Program-made: the position numbers and the translations under genes
Part shown: positions 1 to 12,207 of the stretch, one piece after another
Numbering within the stretch: the first letter of the stretch is position 1
How the letters are laid out: every line of letters starts with the position of its first letter
The notes under the pieces: model-generated
Databases searched by the model: none
What the model saw: the letters and a program-made list of their open reading frames with translations, nothing else
What the model was told of the DNA's origin: nothing
NCBI GenBank assembly: GCA_036426205.1
Contig: CM071587.1
Location: forward strand, 3,038,333-3,102,332
DNA: 64,000 bases
Direction of reading: 5' to 3'
DNA from: Ascaphus truei
Taxonomy: Eukaryota; Chordata; Amphibia; Anura; Ascaphidae

Positions 1-19
1 AGGTACTCGCGGCCACCTC

Positions 20-905
20 GTCTTCTTCTTTTACTCACCTATTCGTCTACTTCCCTCCCCTATACTGTCTACTTCCTCACCTTTCCCGTCTTCTCTTCCC
101 TCACCTATTCGCTCTTTCTTCCCTTCAACCTTTCCGTCGTTCTCTCTCCCTATACGTCCTTCTTTCTCCCTCACCTATACTTCTACTTCCCTCACCTATC
201 GCTAATCCCTCACCTTTCCATCTTCTTCCTCACCTTTCCATTCTCTTCCCTCACCTATACGTCTTCTTTCCCTATCTGATAACGTGTCTTTCTTCCCTCA
301 TCTATACGTCTGTCTTACTCCTCACCTATACTCTTTCTGTCCTCCCTTACGTCCTCTTCCCTCACCTATTATCTCCTCGGTATCTTCTTCCTTCACCTAT
401 ACGTCTTCTTCTTTCTTCCTCACTATATCGTCTACTTCCTCACCTATACCGTTATACTTCCCTCACTACCTCACTTCTGTCTGGCTGTGCCGCTCCACAC
501 CACTATACGGCGTCTTACTTCCTCGCACTATATGGGCGCTTCGTGTAGCCCTGCGCGGGGCACAGCACGGAGGCTCGGTGTCCGGTCGTCGCCTTTTCCC
601 TCACCTATATGCTCTTCCCCCTCTCCCTAAACACCTTCTATAACTTTTCGTCTAACGTTACTCCTCCCCCTATACAACGTCTACTTTCCCTCACCTATAC
701 GTCTTACTTCCCTCAACTTCCGTCTATCTTCCCCTCACCATAACATCTACTTTCTCCGCACTCTATCGTCTTACGTCCCTCACCTATAGCGGCTTCCTCA
801 CCCTCTATACATCTTTCTTTCTTCTTCCTCACTATAAACGTCTACTTCTCTCCTCACCTATATGGTCTCTACCCTGGGTCCCTCACCTATATGTTCTAAC
901 TTCCC
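20..905 (+). repeat. Pyrimidine-rich 21-bp array, unit 1
   Basis: Degenerate tandem copies of CCTCACCTATACGTCTACTT plus one further C. The plus strand is almost all C and T apart from the CTATACG step. Copies differ by single-base indels, so the frame shifts constantly. The reading frame at 284-643 inside it is a by-product. Confidence 0.85.
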
Positions 906-1078
906 AAATCTTCATTCAAGACTAACGCATTTTTTTCTTCTACTATTAGACATGTTTGTTGTGTAATTATTTTACTTTCACGTATGTTTTTATCAGACTA
1001 TATTATTCATACAATGGCAGCCAGTGACTGGTGCATGATGTTTTTGTCCTGCTGCCGTCTGTGGCAACCAACGGTCAC
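905..1078 (+). repeat. AT-rich core, unit 1
   Basis: A conserved segment of about 150-170 bp recurs at 905, 4345, 6110, 8000 and 9810, with a diverged copy near 3080. It holds a TTCACGTATGT motif, a TATA-like AT tract, then ATGGCAGCCAGTGACTGG and TTTTTGTCCTGCTGCC just before the G-rich array. CCAGTGACTGG is an imperfect palindrome. Its regular position makes it the best marker of the unit. Confidence 0.75.
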
Positions 1079-1079
1079 A

Positions 1080-1525
1080 CATGGGGCCAGGGCAGGCCAG
1101 GGCCAGGGACAGGGCCAGACAGGGCAACAGGCCAGGACATGGACAGGTGCCTCAAGGGACAACAGGCAGCAGGACAGGGACAGGGCCAGGCCATGGGACA
1201 AGGGACGCAGGTCGCACGGGGACATTTGGAGGCATGGGACAGGGCAAGTGACAGGGACAAGGGCCAGGGCCAGGGACGCCAGGGCCAGGGCAGGGACAGG
1301 GACCGGGGACAGGGGGGCCAGGGACAGGGACGGGCAGGGCCCGGGACTGGGAAGTCCAGGTCGACAGGGCAGACGGGCACAGGGACATTGGGCAAGCAGG
1401 GTGCCCGGGCAGGGCCATCCAACGTGCGACGGGCCCTGGCAGGCCAGGGAGGCCAGGACCACTGTGACAGTGAGTCCAGGGACAGGGCATACACGGGGCC
1501 AGGGCCAGGGACAGGACAGGACGGG
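1080..1525 (+). repeat. G-rich hexamer array, unit 1
   Basis: Tandem GGGACA and GGGCCA hexamers with single-base variants. Runs of three G recur every six bases on the plus strand, a pattern that permits G-quadruplexes. Because the unit is a multiple of three and has few stop codons, several frames stay open on both strands. These are low-complexity and not taken as genes. Confidence 0.85.
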
Positions 1526-1845
1526 ACCAAGCTCTGCTGACTTAGACTTCTATTTCAGTTCCCTTTTTATAACTACTCTTGTAAGGAAGTCATTGTCTGC
1601 TAGTCTGAGGGTGGGGGGGGGGGGGGGGATAGGGGGTCAGGGGAAGTGGGCATTTATGTTAGTGTGAATATTTGATGGATGGAATCACGACAGTGTCTAT
1701 TATTGATCACCCTGACACATCGTGTCGTCTGCTTACACGTGCTGTGACTGTTATTACTAGCTTTGAGGACTACCACACAGCACCACACTTTCTTAACTGA
1801 TTGTTCACTATCATATCACACCAGGACTGCGCCCACCCTCGTCTC
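1526..1845 (+). repeat. Conserved tail, unit 1
   Basis: This single-copy-like segment recurs after every G-rich array at about 3455, 4965, 6845 and 8735. Shared motifs include TCAGTTCCCTTTTTATAACT, a poly-G run near GTCTGAGGGTGGG, TCACCGACAGTGTCATTATT, CACGTGCTGTGACTG and an ending near GACTGCGGCCACC. Confidence 0.75.
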
Positions 1846-3080
1846 TCTACTTCCCATCCTCACCTTCGTCTACTTCCCTCAACCTATACGTCTCCTGTTC
1901 CCTCCACCTTTCCGTCTTCTTTCCCTCACCTATTCGTCTTCTTTCCTACACCTTTTCCGTCTTCTTCTCTCACCTATTACGTCTTCATTCTTCCTCTCAC
2001 CTATACCGTCTACTTCCCTCATCCTAACGTCTTCCATCATCCCTACTTTCCATCGTCTTCCCTACCTTTCCATCTGCTTCCCTCAACCTTTCCATCTGCT
2101 TCCCTCACCTATACGTCTTCTTCCCTCATCTATTAACGTCTTCGTCCATATCTTCGTTCTTCCCTCTCAACTATACTGTCTTCTTCCTCACCTATACGTC
2201 TTCTCTTCCCTCACTCGACTCTACTCCCACTCTTCGTCTCTTCCTTCACCTATATGTCTTCTTCTCTTCCTCTCACACTATACGTCTTCTTCTACTATCC
2301 TTCTACATTACTAGTCATACTTCCCCTCACCTATACGTCTACTCTCTCCCTCACCTAACGTCTAACTTCGTCGCCTTTTCCGTCTCTTCCCTCACCTCAT
2401 CCGTCTTTCTTCCCGTTCCCTCACCTTTCCGTCTTCTCTCTCACCTATACGTCTCTTCTCTCTTTCTCCTCACCTATACTTCTACTTCCCTCACCTATAC
2501 GTCTTGTTTTACATCCCTCACCTTTCCCATCTTCTTCCTCTCCCTCACCTTTCCATCTTCTTTCTTTCCTTCCACCTATACGTCTCTTCCCTCATCTATA
2601 CGTCTTTCTTCCCTATCATCTCTACTCTTCTTCCCTCACCTTTATACTTGCTTTCTTCCCCTCATTACGTCTCTTCTTTCTTCTCCTTATTATTCTCTTC
2701 CCTTCCAACCTTGTATGTCCTTCCTTCCCTCCCTATTCCTTCTCCTTTTTCTATTTCCTATTCCTCTATCCCTTTAACGCTGTACGTTCCTCCCTTGTCA
2801 TTCCCATACCCTCATATATCTTCTCTTGCTTCTCCTACTATAGTCTATCTTCCTCTACTATGAACTCTTCATTCTCCATTCGTCTTCTTTCCTCACTTAC
2901 GTCTCTTCCCTCTTACATTCTTTCCTACTTACGTTACGTTCCTACGGTCTACTCTCACTACTGTCTTTCCCTGACCTTTACGTCTCTACTTCACCTAGCT
3001 TCTTGTTTTCTCTGTGCCTCATATAATCTGTTCTTCTTCTTCTCAACTCTCTTTCTTCCCTATATGTCTTCTTCTGCCCT
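1845..3080 (+). repeat. Pyrimidine-rich 21-bp array, unit 2
   Basis: The longest pyrimidine array of the six, built from the same unit as the first. Towards 2700-3080 it loses regular periodicity and becomes generally TTCC/CTT-rich. Confidence 0.8.
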
Positions 3081-3189
3081 AATGTCACTCCTAATTACTA
3101 TTCAACTATCATGCCTCTTTACATGTTTGATGTATACCAGACATTTTCTGGCTTATTATTTACAGCAGCCAGGCTGTATTTTTTTGCTC

Positions 3190-3690
3190 TCCGCTGTGAC
3201 AGTTGCAACAGGGCACTTGGAGGAAAGGGGGGGCGGCACCGGCGGCCAATGACGGGCGCGACAGCAGGGACGCGACAGACAGGGCGGCGGCAGGGAGGTC
3301 AGCAGTAAGGACGGCCAGGCACGTATTCTCAGGACAGGCCAGGAAGGCGGCGAGGACAGGCCGAGGCGGTCATACAGGGCTCAGGCCATGGCGTACAAGG
3401 AGGGTAGGAAGGAGCAGCAGCTCGCCTAGGAACGGGCGGCCCGCCGGTGACTTAACTGTCTACATCCCTTTATACTGCTTCTGTCTGAGTTCTGTCTCTG
3501 TCTCATGTGGGGGTATGACCGGGCAGGATGGGCATATGAGCTAGCATATTTGAATGAATCACCGAGAATGTCCTTATTCCTGATTTCCATCCTAGGCTTC
3601 TGCTTAACTGTGCTTTATTATACTGTTGGTATACCCTACAGCACTTTTTTAACTGATAACTTCGTTCCCATCACCCATTGGCTTGCTTGC
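3190..3690 (+). repeat. Diverged G-rich segment and tail, unit 2
   Basis: In this unit the hexamer array is short and CpG-rich (GGGCGGC, GACAGCAGGGACGCGAC) rather than a clean GGGACA/GGGCCA array. The conserved tail follows from about 3455. The preceding core (3080-3190) is also diverged, so this unit has probably evolved separately from its neighbours. Confidence 0.65.
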
Positions 3691-3694
3691 ACTC

Positions 3695-5265
3695 CGCCTT
3701 CCTACTATGTCTACTCCCCACTATACGCCTTCCTCACTCGTTCCCATCTCTACGTCACTGTTCCGTCTTCTTCTTCACCTATACGTCTCACCCTTCGTCT
3801 ACTCTTCCTCCACTTACGCTCATCCCTATTTCCACTCTCCCTCCTTTCATTTCTCCCACTACTCTTCCTCATTATCGTCTTTCCCTGTTCTCCACCTTAC
3901 GTCTTCTCTTCACACTATACTCTTCCCTATGTCTCTTCACTTAGTCTTTTCGTCCCTCACCTATACTTATTTTTCCCAACGTCTACTTCCCTCACTAATT
4001 CACTTCCACCGTCTACTCTTCCCTCACCTACGTATTCCCCTATATGTCTTCTTCCCTCCCTCACCTATACTTCTTCTTCCCTCACCTATACCGTCTTCTT
4101 CCCCACCTATACGTCTACTTCTCCCTCCCCTAATAACGTCTACTTCCCTCACCTATACGCTACTTCCCTCACTTTTCCGTCTACTTTCCCTCACTCTACT
4201 ACATCTTTCTTCCCTCACTCTTAACGCTACCGTTCCCTCACCTACTACTCTGCTTCCCTCACCTATACATCTTCTTCCCTCACCTATACGTCTCTTCCCT
4301 CACTATATGTCTTCTTTCTCCTTCACCTATAATGTCTACGTCCCAAAACTTATTCAAGAACTAATCATTTTGCTTCCTACTTTAGACATGTTGTTGATGT
4401 AATGTATTTTTACTTCACGTATGTTATATATGAAGCGATATATTTTATACATGGCCGCCATTGACTGGTGTGATAGTGTTTTTTGTCCTGCTGCCTCTGC
4501 CCAAAGGGTCTTGCACACGGGCACAACAGGGGGCCAGGGCCAGGGACGGGCCAGGGACATGGCCCAGGGCCATGGGACAGGGCCAGGGGCCAGGGCAAGG
4601 GACAGGGACAGGGCCGGGCCAGGCGACAGGCCAGGCCGGACAGGGCCAGGGACATGGACAGGGCCAAGGGACAGGACAGGGCCAGGGCCAGGGACAGGGC
4701 CGGACGGTCAAGGGACAGGAACAGGTCCCAGGGCGCAGGGAACAGAGGCCAGGGACAACGGGCCAGCCAGGGACAGGCGCATGGACGGGCAAGGGCCAGG
4801 GATCCGGGACAGGCCATGGACAGGGACCCAGAGCCAGGGAACAAGGGCCTGGCCAGGGACAGGGACAGTGGCAGGGCCAGGACCGGACAAGGGACAGGGT
4901 CCATTGGGACAGGGGAACAGGGCCAGGGCCAGGATACAGGAGGGCCGTGACAGACAGCCGCGGCTACTTGACTGTCTATTTCATTCCCCCTTTTTATAAC
5001 TCTTTGTAACTGGAAGTTCATTGTCTGCTAAGTCCTATGGTGGGGGAGGGGGGGGATGAGGGGGGCATGGGAATTGGGCATTATTGTATGTGATATTTGG
5101 TTGAGGATCACCGAACAGTGTCATTATTGGTCATCTGACACATCAGGTCCTTCCTGCTTACACGTGCTGTGACTGTTTGATTATGACTTTGAGTACTCCC
5201 CACAGACCACGTTTTACACTGATGTAACTATCAGATTCATCCACACAGGGACGTCTGCGGCCACC
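3695..5265 (+). repeat. Macrosatellite unit 3
   Basis: Pyrimidine array 3695-4345, core 4345-4503, G-rich hexamer array 4505-4965 and tail 4965-5265. This is the most regular unit. Its G-rich part is nearly pure GGGACA/GGGCCA. The open frames at 4421-4999 (plus) and 4410-5021 (minus) cross the array and are treated as spurious. Confidence 0.85.
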
Positions 5266-7135
5266 TCTCGTCTTATTCGTCTATCATTCCCTCACCTATA
5301 CGTCTACTTCCCTCACCTATCTCCGCCTCATTAACTTCCCCTCCTCACCTATTCGCTCTACTTCCCTCAACTCCTCTACTTCCTCACTTTCGTTTCTCCC
5401 TCACCTATGACGTCTTCCTTCCCTCACCTATGACCGTCTATTCGCTCCACCTATAACGTCTTCTCCCACCTAACGACTCCTATTTCGCACCTCCCTTCCC
5501 TCTCCCTCCCTCACCTATCCATCTTCTTCCCTCACCTATAACGTCTTCTTCCCTCATCTTAACGCTTCTCCCTCATCTATAACGTCTTCTTTCCCTCCCT
5601 ATACGTCTTTCTTTCACCTATACGTCTTCTTCCCTCCCTATATGTCTTTCTTTTCTTCCCTCACCTAGATGTCTTCTTCCCTCACCTATACGTTCTTCAC
5701 TATACTTACTCTCACCTATACTGTCTACTTCCCTCACCATACGTTTCTCCCTCTACACTTCTCACCTATAGTCTCTTCCCTTTCTTCGCCCTCATCCTAT
5801 ACGTCTTCTTCCCTCACCTATTAAGTCTTCTTCTTCCCTCACCTATACGTCTACTTTCCCTCCACCTATACCGTCTACTTCCCTCACCCTAACGTCTAAC
5901 TTCCCTCAACTTTTCCGTCTAACTTCCCTCCAACCTATACATCTTCTTCCCTCACCCTATACGTCTACTTCCCTCACCCTATACGTCTGCTTCCCTCACC
6001 TTATACTCTTCTCTTTCCTCACCTAACGTCTACTTTCCTCACCTTCGCTGCATTCCTACTATACATTTTCGCCTACGTACTTCCCTACTCCTCTCTCACC
6101 TATATGTCTACTTCCAAATACGTATCAAGACATCATTCTTTTTTTTTTGCTTCGATTCTATTGAACATGTCGTTGATGTAATTATTTTATACTTCACGTA
6201 TTGTTATATATTAGAGCTAATTATATATAACATTGCAGCCAGTGACCTGGTGTTGTTTTTTTGTCCCTGCTGCCGCTGTCTGGCATAACGGTGGCCAACA
6301 GGAGCAGGGCCAGGGCCTGGGCCGCAGGTCCAGCAGGGACAGGGCCAGGGCCAGGGACAGGGACAGGCCCCAGGGAGGACAGTAGCAGCAGGACGGGACA
6401 AGGGCCAGGGCCAGGGACAGGGACAGGCGACAGGACAAGGGGCCGGATCAGGGACAGTGCCGGAACAGGGACACGGACCGGGGCCAGGAAGGTACTCCCC
6501 GGCAACGTGTATCCCATTCCTTCCTTCTGCTCGTTGCCCTTTCTCTTCTTTTATTTCCACCTACGCCCCTGCCCGTCCACTTTCTGGCCCAGGGCAAGGG
6601 GACAGGGCGCAGGGACAGGGCACAGGGCCATGGACCGGTGTACAGGACAGGTAACAGGGCCATGGCCAGGGACATGGGACAGGACTGACAGGGACAGGAT
6701 ACAGGGCAGGGCCCGACGGCCAGGTCCCAGGGCCAGGACCGGACAGGGGCATGGCGACAGGGCATGGGCCAGGGACAGTGACCAGGGCACAGGGACAGGG
6801 ACATGGACGGCCAGAGGCCGAGGTACAAGGGACCAGCCCGCGCTGACTTGAACTGTCTATGTTCAGTTCCGTTTTATACTCTTGTAACTGAAGTTCTTAT
6901 GTCTGCTAGTCTGAGGGTGGGGGGATGTGGGGTATTGACGGGTGCGCAGGTGAGTGGGCATTATAGGTGGATATTTGTGAGGAAATCACCGACAGTGTCA
7001 TTATTTGTCACACTGACACTCAGGTGTCCTTCTGCTATCACGTGCTTTGACTGTGTTCTATGACTTGATACTCACCCACAGCACCTCTTTTGTAACTGAT
7101 TATCTTACAGATTCATCAACAGGACTTGCGGCCAC
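5265..7135 (+). repeat. Macrosatellite unit 4 with split G-rich array
   Basis: Pyrimidine array 5265-6110, core 6110-6290, G-rich array 6295-6840 and tail 6845-7135. The G-rich array is interrupted at about 6495-6585 by a pyrimidine-rich non-repeating segment absent from the other units, which looks like an insertion or gene-conversion tract. Confidence 0.82.
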
Positions 7136-8945
7136 CCATTCTCTATTCTCATCTACTTCCCTCTTCGTCTATCCACAAGTCTCTTCCCTCACCTATCGTC
7201 TACTTCCCCCACCTATAGTCTACTTCCACTCCACCTTTCCGTCTTCTTCCCTCACCTATACGTCGTCTTCCCTCACCTTTCCGTCTTCTTCCCTCACTCA
7301 CCTATACGTCTTCTTCCCTCCCTATACGTCCTACTCCCCTCACTATACGTTCTTCACATCCTCCACTTTCCAGGTCTTCTCTCACCTTTCCATCTCTCCT
7401 GTCCTGCACCTATACGTCTTCTTCCTCATCTATACGTTCTATCTTCTCCTCATACTTCAAGTCTTCCTCATCTTTCGTCGTCTCCCTCACCTATACTTCC
7501 TTCTTTGCTTCCTCCCTAATATGTCTTCTTCCTTCACCTATATGTCTTTCTTCCTCACTATACGTCTTCTTCCCTCACCTATACGTCTACTATCCCTCAC
7601 CTATATCTCTACTTCCTCACCTATACGTCTTCTTCCCTCACCTATATGTCTTCTTTTATCCTCCCTCACCTATACGTCTTCTATTCTTCCCTCCCTCACT
7701 ATCGTCTTCTTCCCATCACCTTACGTCTCTCCTCCCCTATACGTCTACTTCCCTCACCTATACGTCTACTTCCCTCACTTTCCGTCTACTTCCCTCACCT
7801 ATACATCTTCTTTTATCCCTCACCTATACGTCTACTTCCCTACCTAACTTCTGCTTCCTTCTCACCTATACATCTTCTTCCCTCACCTATACGTCTACTT
7901 CCTCACCTATTACGTCGCTTACCTCACCTATACTCTCTCCTACCTATACGTCTACTTCCCTCCACCATATGTCTTCTTCCTTCTCCCTCACCTATATGTC
8001 TACTTCCCAAATACTTATTCAAGACTATCATTTTTGCTTCTAACTATTAGACTGTTGTTGATGTAATTATTTACTTCACGTATGTTATATATAGAGCTAT
8101 TTATTATTACAATGGCCACCCAGTGACTGTTGATGTTTTTGTCCTGCTGCCGCTTGGGCACACGTGGTGCACAACAGCAGGTCCATTGTCTGGCCAGGAG
8201 AACCCAGGACAGGGACAGTGGTCCGCCAGGCAGGACCGTGCAGGACACGACGGGCCAGGGCCCGGGACAGGGACAGGGTCCAGGGCCAGGGACAGGGGAC
8301 AGCAGGGTACAGTTGAAAGGGCCAGGGCCAAGGGAAGGACAGGGCGGAGCCAGGGCACAGGGACAGCAAGGGCCAGGGACGGGCAGGCAGGGCCCAGGGA
8401 CAGGACCAGGGGACAGGCAGGGACGGGACAGGGCCAGGGGACAGGCCAGGGCCACGGAGGACCAGGTCAGAGCAGTGACAGGGAAAGGGGAGGCCAGGGA
8501 TAACAGGAGGACAGGACCAGGGCAAGGGACGGGCAGCAAAAAGGCCAGGGACCGGACAGGGCCAGGGACGGGAAGGCGGACAGGGCCATGGCGGACAGGG
8601 GACAGGGCGGACAGGGACAGGACAGGGCCAGGGCAGGGACAGGGCAGGGACAGGGCAGGGCAGGGGACAGGGCCCAGGGGATGACAGCCGGACCGCAGGA
8701 CAGGGCCAGGGCAGGCCAGGGACACAGCCGGCAGGCGACTGAAACTTTCTATTTCAGTTCCCTTGTTTATAACTCTTTGTAACTGGAAGTTCATGGCTGC
8801 TAGTCTAGGGGGGGGGGGGGGGGGGGGGTGATGAGGGGGGCAGGGTGAATTGGGCATCAGGTCAGTGAAGTATTTTGTGAGGACTCACCGACAGTCCTTT
8901 GGTCATGTAATCTTTCTTCGTACCACTGTAAGCTGAGACCACCCA
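7135..8945 (+). repeat. Macrosatellite unit 5
   Basis: Pyrimidine array 7135-8000, core 8000-8160, G-rich array 8165-8730 and tail 8735-8945. A pure G run lies at about 8805-8828, in the tail position where unit 1 also has one. Confidence 0.83.
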
Positions 8946-9957
8946 TCACACGTCTTGATTACACTGCTCCCTTTGTCTATTCCCCAATCTTCTCCTGACT
9001 CTATTTCTTTCGTACTCCCTCACCTTAACTGACTGTATTGTACTCTCAATGCTCCCAGGGGCACGAGCAAGGCTCCTATCCGGCTCACGAAAAGCGGGCG
9101 TACGCAATACGGCGTACTAAAAGCCTGCTGCCCCCTCAACTCTAGTCGTCTTCCCTCACAGTACGCTTTTTTCCGTCACAAAGAAAGAAAGGGGACAACA
9201 AGCGAGAAAGCAAAGAAGGAATGTATGAATAGCAATTGAGATTAGTCTCTCCCTGCGAACACTGATCAGAGAAGAAGGTCTTTCCAACTTGCCATCAATA
9301 TCGTTCACCTGAGTACTACAAAGTCTGTGACTCCTCACGAATGATAGTGACGGTAACTCGCTCAATACTGATGTAGCGTCTTCCCAAATACTCTCATCCA
9401 CCTAGCGCTTTTCCTCCCTCTGCCTCCTATATATTCTCTTCCACACGTCTTCATACGTTACTGAATCCCCTACATACGATTCGCTTTCGCTACTATGTCA
9501 TCTCACCTACTAGAGTCTTCTTCCCTCCCTATAGCTATTCCTATAACCTTAGCTCTCTTACCCTCACCTTAACTCCTTCTCTCACCTACACCTATACGTA
9601 CTCCCTCACTATTACGTCTACTTCTCTAACCTAAATTCCCACGTCGAACCTAATCTCTTACTATAACTATCTCTTCCCTCACCTAGTTCTAATAATCCAC
9701 CTTAACGTCCTGCTTCAAACTACCTAGTTACATCTTACTTCCCTACACCTATACGTCATACTTCCCTCACCTATATGTCTTCTCCCCACCTATAGTCTAC
9801 TTCCCAATATATTCTTCAAGACTGTCCATTTTCTGCTTGCTACTATCTAGTAATGTTGTTGATTGTAACTTATTTTACTTCACGTATGTTATATATCTGC
9901 TATATTATATATCAATGGCAGCCAGTGACTGGTGATGTTTTTTGTCCTGCTGCCGCT
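8945..9957 (+). repeat. Degenerate macrosatellite unit 6 (array and core)
   Basis: The pyrimidine array is still visible (CCTCACCTATACGTC motifs) but is broken by unrelated sequence, for example a CpG-containing stretch at 9060-9130 and a non-repetitive segment at 9170-9400. The core at 9810-9957 is well preserved, including the ATGGCAGCCAGTGACTGG motif, which fixes this as a sixth unit. Confidence 0.7.
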
Positions 9958-10137
9958 GTGCACAACGGGTGACACACTATGTGCACTCCAGCCCCTACAC
10001 AACAGGCAGCATACTATGTGCACTGCGGCTTCTACACAACGGGCGACACACGATGTGCACTGCGACTGCAACACAACAGGTGACACACTATGTGCACTGC
10101 GGCCGCTACACAACGGGCGACACACTGTGCACTGCAG
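9958..10137 (+). repeat. 37-bp tandem repeat in place of the G-rich array
   Basis: About 4.8 copies of a 37-bp unit containing CACACTATGTGCACTGCGGC preceded by CTACACAACGGGCGA. It starts exactly where units 1-5 enter the GGGACA array, directly after the core, and ends the macrosatellite. Confidence 0.85.
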
Positions 10138-10140
10138 AGA

Positions 10141-10904
10141 AAGAATGATATAGAAACTCAATTTGGGACCAGTTTAATTTATTAGTTAATTTAATTTATT
10201 ATATTGGTTGCCCAAACATTTAGAGCACAAACTGTTGTGGAAGCTTAATACTATTGATCAGTGGTATTACTTTTTCACCGTAACTAATATTAATAATAAT
10301 AATACTTGCTGCTATTTAATTCAACATGGAAATATATACAATCACAGAAAGTGCAGCATGAGGCCAGAGTCGAAGCCCACTTCGGCTTAAAAAGTCCATT
10401 CAACGAGAGCTCGTGTAGGAACCGCCTGTTAGTATTTAATTTATGCAGTATTGGGCCTCACTTTCTTACATCAAATGAGTCATACTTTTTTTCCAAACAA
10501 GCGTTGATTTTTTATTATATGCTAACTACCTAAGCATTTTAAAGCACCGCCCCCTGTCTTGCCAATAGTGGAAACAAGTCGAGAGAATGGTTAGAAAAAT
10601 CACTTGGAGTACAGCACATGGATATATTATCCCTGCCTGTCCGTAAAAAAATGTTAAGAGTCAGAGAATAAATCCTGTATCTGGAAGCTATATTATTCTT
10701 CGGATTTATTTTTTTAGTAGGCTCATACTAATAATAACTGCTTTGCTATTATATTGTAATTTAAATTTCGCATTGAGGAAAAGTGTGAGACGAAATCAGA
10801 GCAACATCACTGGGAGCTATTTCATTCAATCACCACAGCGTCATGCAAAAACGTTATTGAGTAACAACTATTTCCAGTTCTAATATAGTAGATATCACAG
10901 CACA
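10141..10904. other. AT-rich unique sequence
   Basis: No gene, repeat family or structured element recognised. Small open frames at 10208-10533 show no recognisable protein features. Confidence 0.5.
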
Positions 10905-11730
10905 ACACACAGACCTAACGTAACCCCACAGCTTAAACCTTGCAGCACCACACCTAACTAACCCACAGCTAAACACACCCTGCAACACCACCTATAACAC
11001 CCACAGCTAAACCTTGCACACACACAGCTAACTACAACTCACAGCTAAACCCTTGGCACACAGCCTAACCAACCCACAGCTAAACCCTGCAACACACAGC
11101 CTAACCAACCCACAGCTAAACCCTTCAGCACACTGCCTAACTAACCCACACTAAATCCTGCACACCACCTACCACTCTCAGCTAAACCTCTACACACATC
11201 CTAACCAACCCAGCTAAAACTGCAACCCACAGCTAACCACCCACAGCTAAACCTGCCACACACAGCCTACCATCTCACAGCTAAACCCTGCAACACACAG
11301 CTAAACCCTGCAACACACAGCCTAACCATCTCACAGCTAAACCCTTCAACACACAGCTAAACCCTGCAACACACAGCCTAACCATCTCTCAGCTAAAGCC
11401 TGCAACACACCGCCCAACCATCTCACATATAAACCCTGCTACACACAGCCTAACCAACCCACAGCTAAACCCTGCAACACACAGCCTAACCATCTCACAG
11501 CTAAACCCTGCAACACACAGCTAAACCCTGCAACACACAGCCTAACCATCTCACAGCTAAACCCTGCAACACACAGCCTAACCATCCCTCAGCTAAACCC
11601 TGCAACACACAGCCCAACCATCCCACAGCTAAACCCCTGAACCACAGCCCAACCATCCCACAGCTAAAGCCTGCAACACACCGCCCAACCATCTCACAGA
11701 TAAACCCTGCAACACACCGCCTAACCAACA
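10905..11730 (+). repeat. 36-bp minisatellite
   Basis: Tandem copies of a 36-bp unit combining CACAGCCTAACCATCT with CACAGCTAAACCCTGCAACA. Shorter copies carry only the second half. The left part (10905-11200) is more degenerate. The minus-strand frame 11501-11734 is repeat-derived. Confidence 0.88.
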
Positions 11731-12207
11731 GCACGGTGACACATTAGACACCCTTCAAACAGATCCATCGGAGCAGTTCCCTTTCTGCATATAGATGTAC
11801 TGTAAAAGGAGCGACTAATAACAGCTAGATGATCACAGAGCTGCTGATGGCTATGACGCTGAGCAGACCTGACACATGGCCCCAGAAGGGACACACTTTG
11901 CCTGTCCCTCACACCCTGGCTCTGTGCTCTGGGTGTGCTGCTACATGTCACTCTCATTGGTTTCCCTGACCTTGGAAGTCACTGTGTCAGAAGTATGGGG
12001 GGGGGGGGGGGGTGTGTGTGGTGTGGTGTGTGGGGGGGGGGGGGGGGCATAGTGGTATGAAGGATTCAAGCCTCCAGGAATCTGTATAAATGACTAAGAC
12101 TGACTATGATTGGTGGCATTTGGCTTCTTCTTGCAGGCTGCATGCTGTTTAACCCTTTGGATGCTATATGGGGGGTTGCAATTCAGTTAATTGCTCTTAT
12201 TGTGACC
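11731..12207. other. Unique sequence with a G/GT-rich run
   Basis: No gene recognised. A low-complexity G-rich and GT-rich run occupies about 11997-12048. Confidence 0.5.

Larger units (their letters stand above)
1..10140. repeat. Macrosatellite: about 5.5 tandem composite units of 1.6-1.9 kb
   Basis: The same four-part module recurs in the same order: pyrimidine-rich 21-bp array, AT-rich core, G-rich hexamer array, and a conserved single-copy tail that ends near a GCGGCCACC motif and leads into the next pyrimidine array. Unit junctions fall near 1, 1845, 3690, 5265, 7135 and 8945. The last unit is degraded and its G-rich array is replaced by a 37-bp repeat. Core and tail stay recognisable between units while the internal arrays differ in length and by many small indels. 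I do not recognise a named family. The unit runs past the left edge of the window, so total copy number is unknown. Confidence 0.88.

Noticed and set aside
984..8857. Gly/Gln/Arg-rich and Pro/Cys/Ala-rich frames starting in the macrosatellite cores
   Set aside because: Although several start at the conserved ATGGCAGCCAGTGA core, they read through hexamer arrays, exist on both strands at once, and their frames are not conserved from unit to unit.
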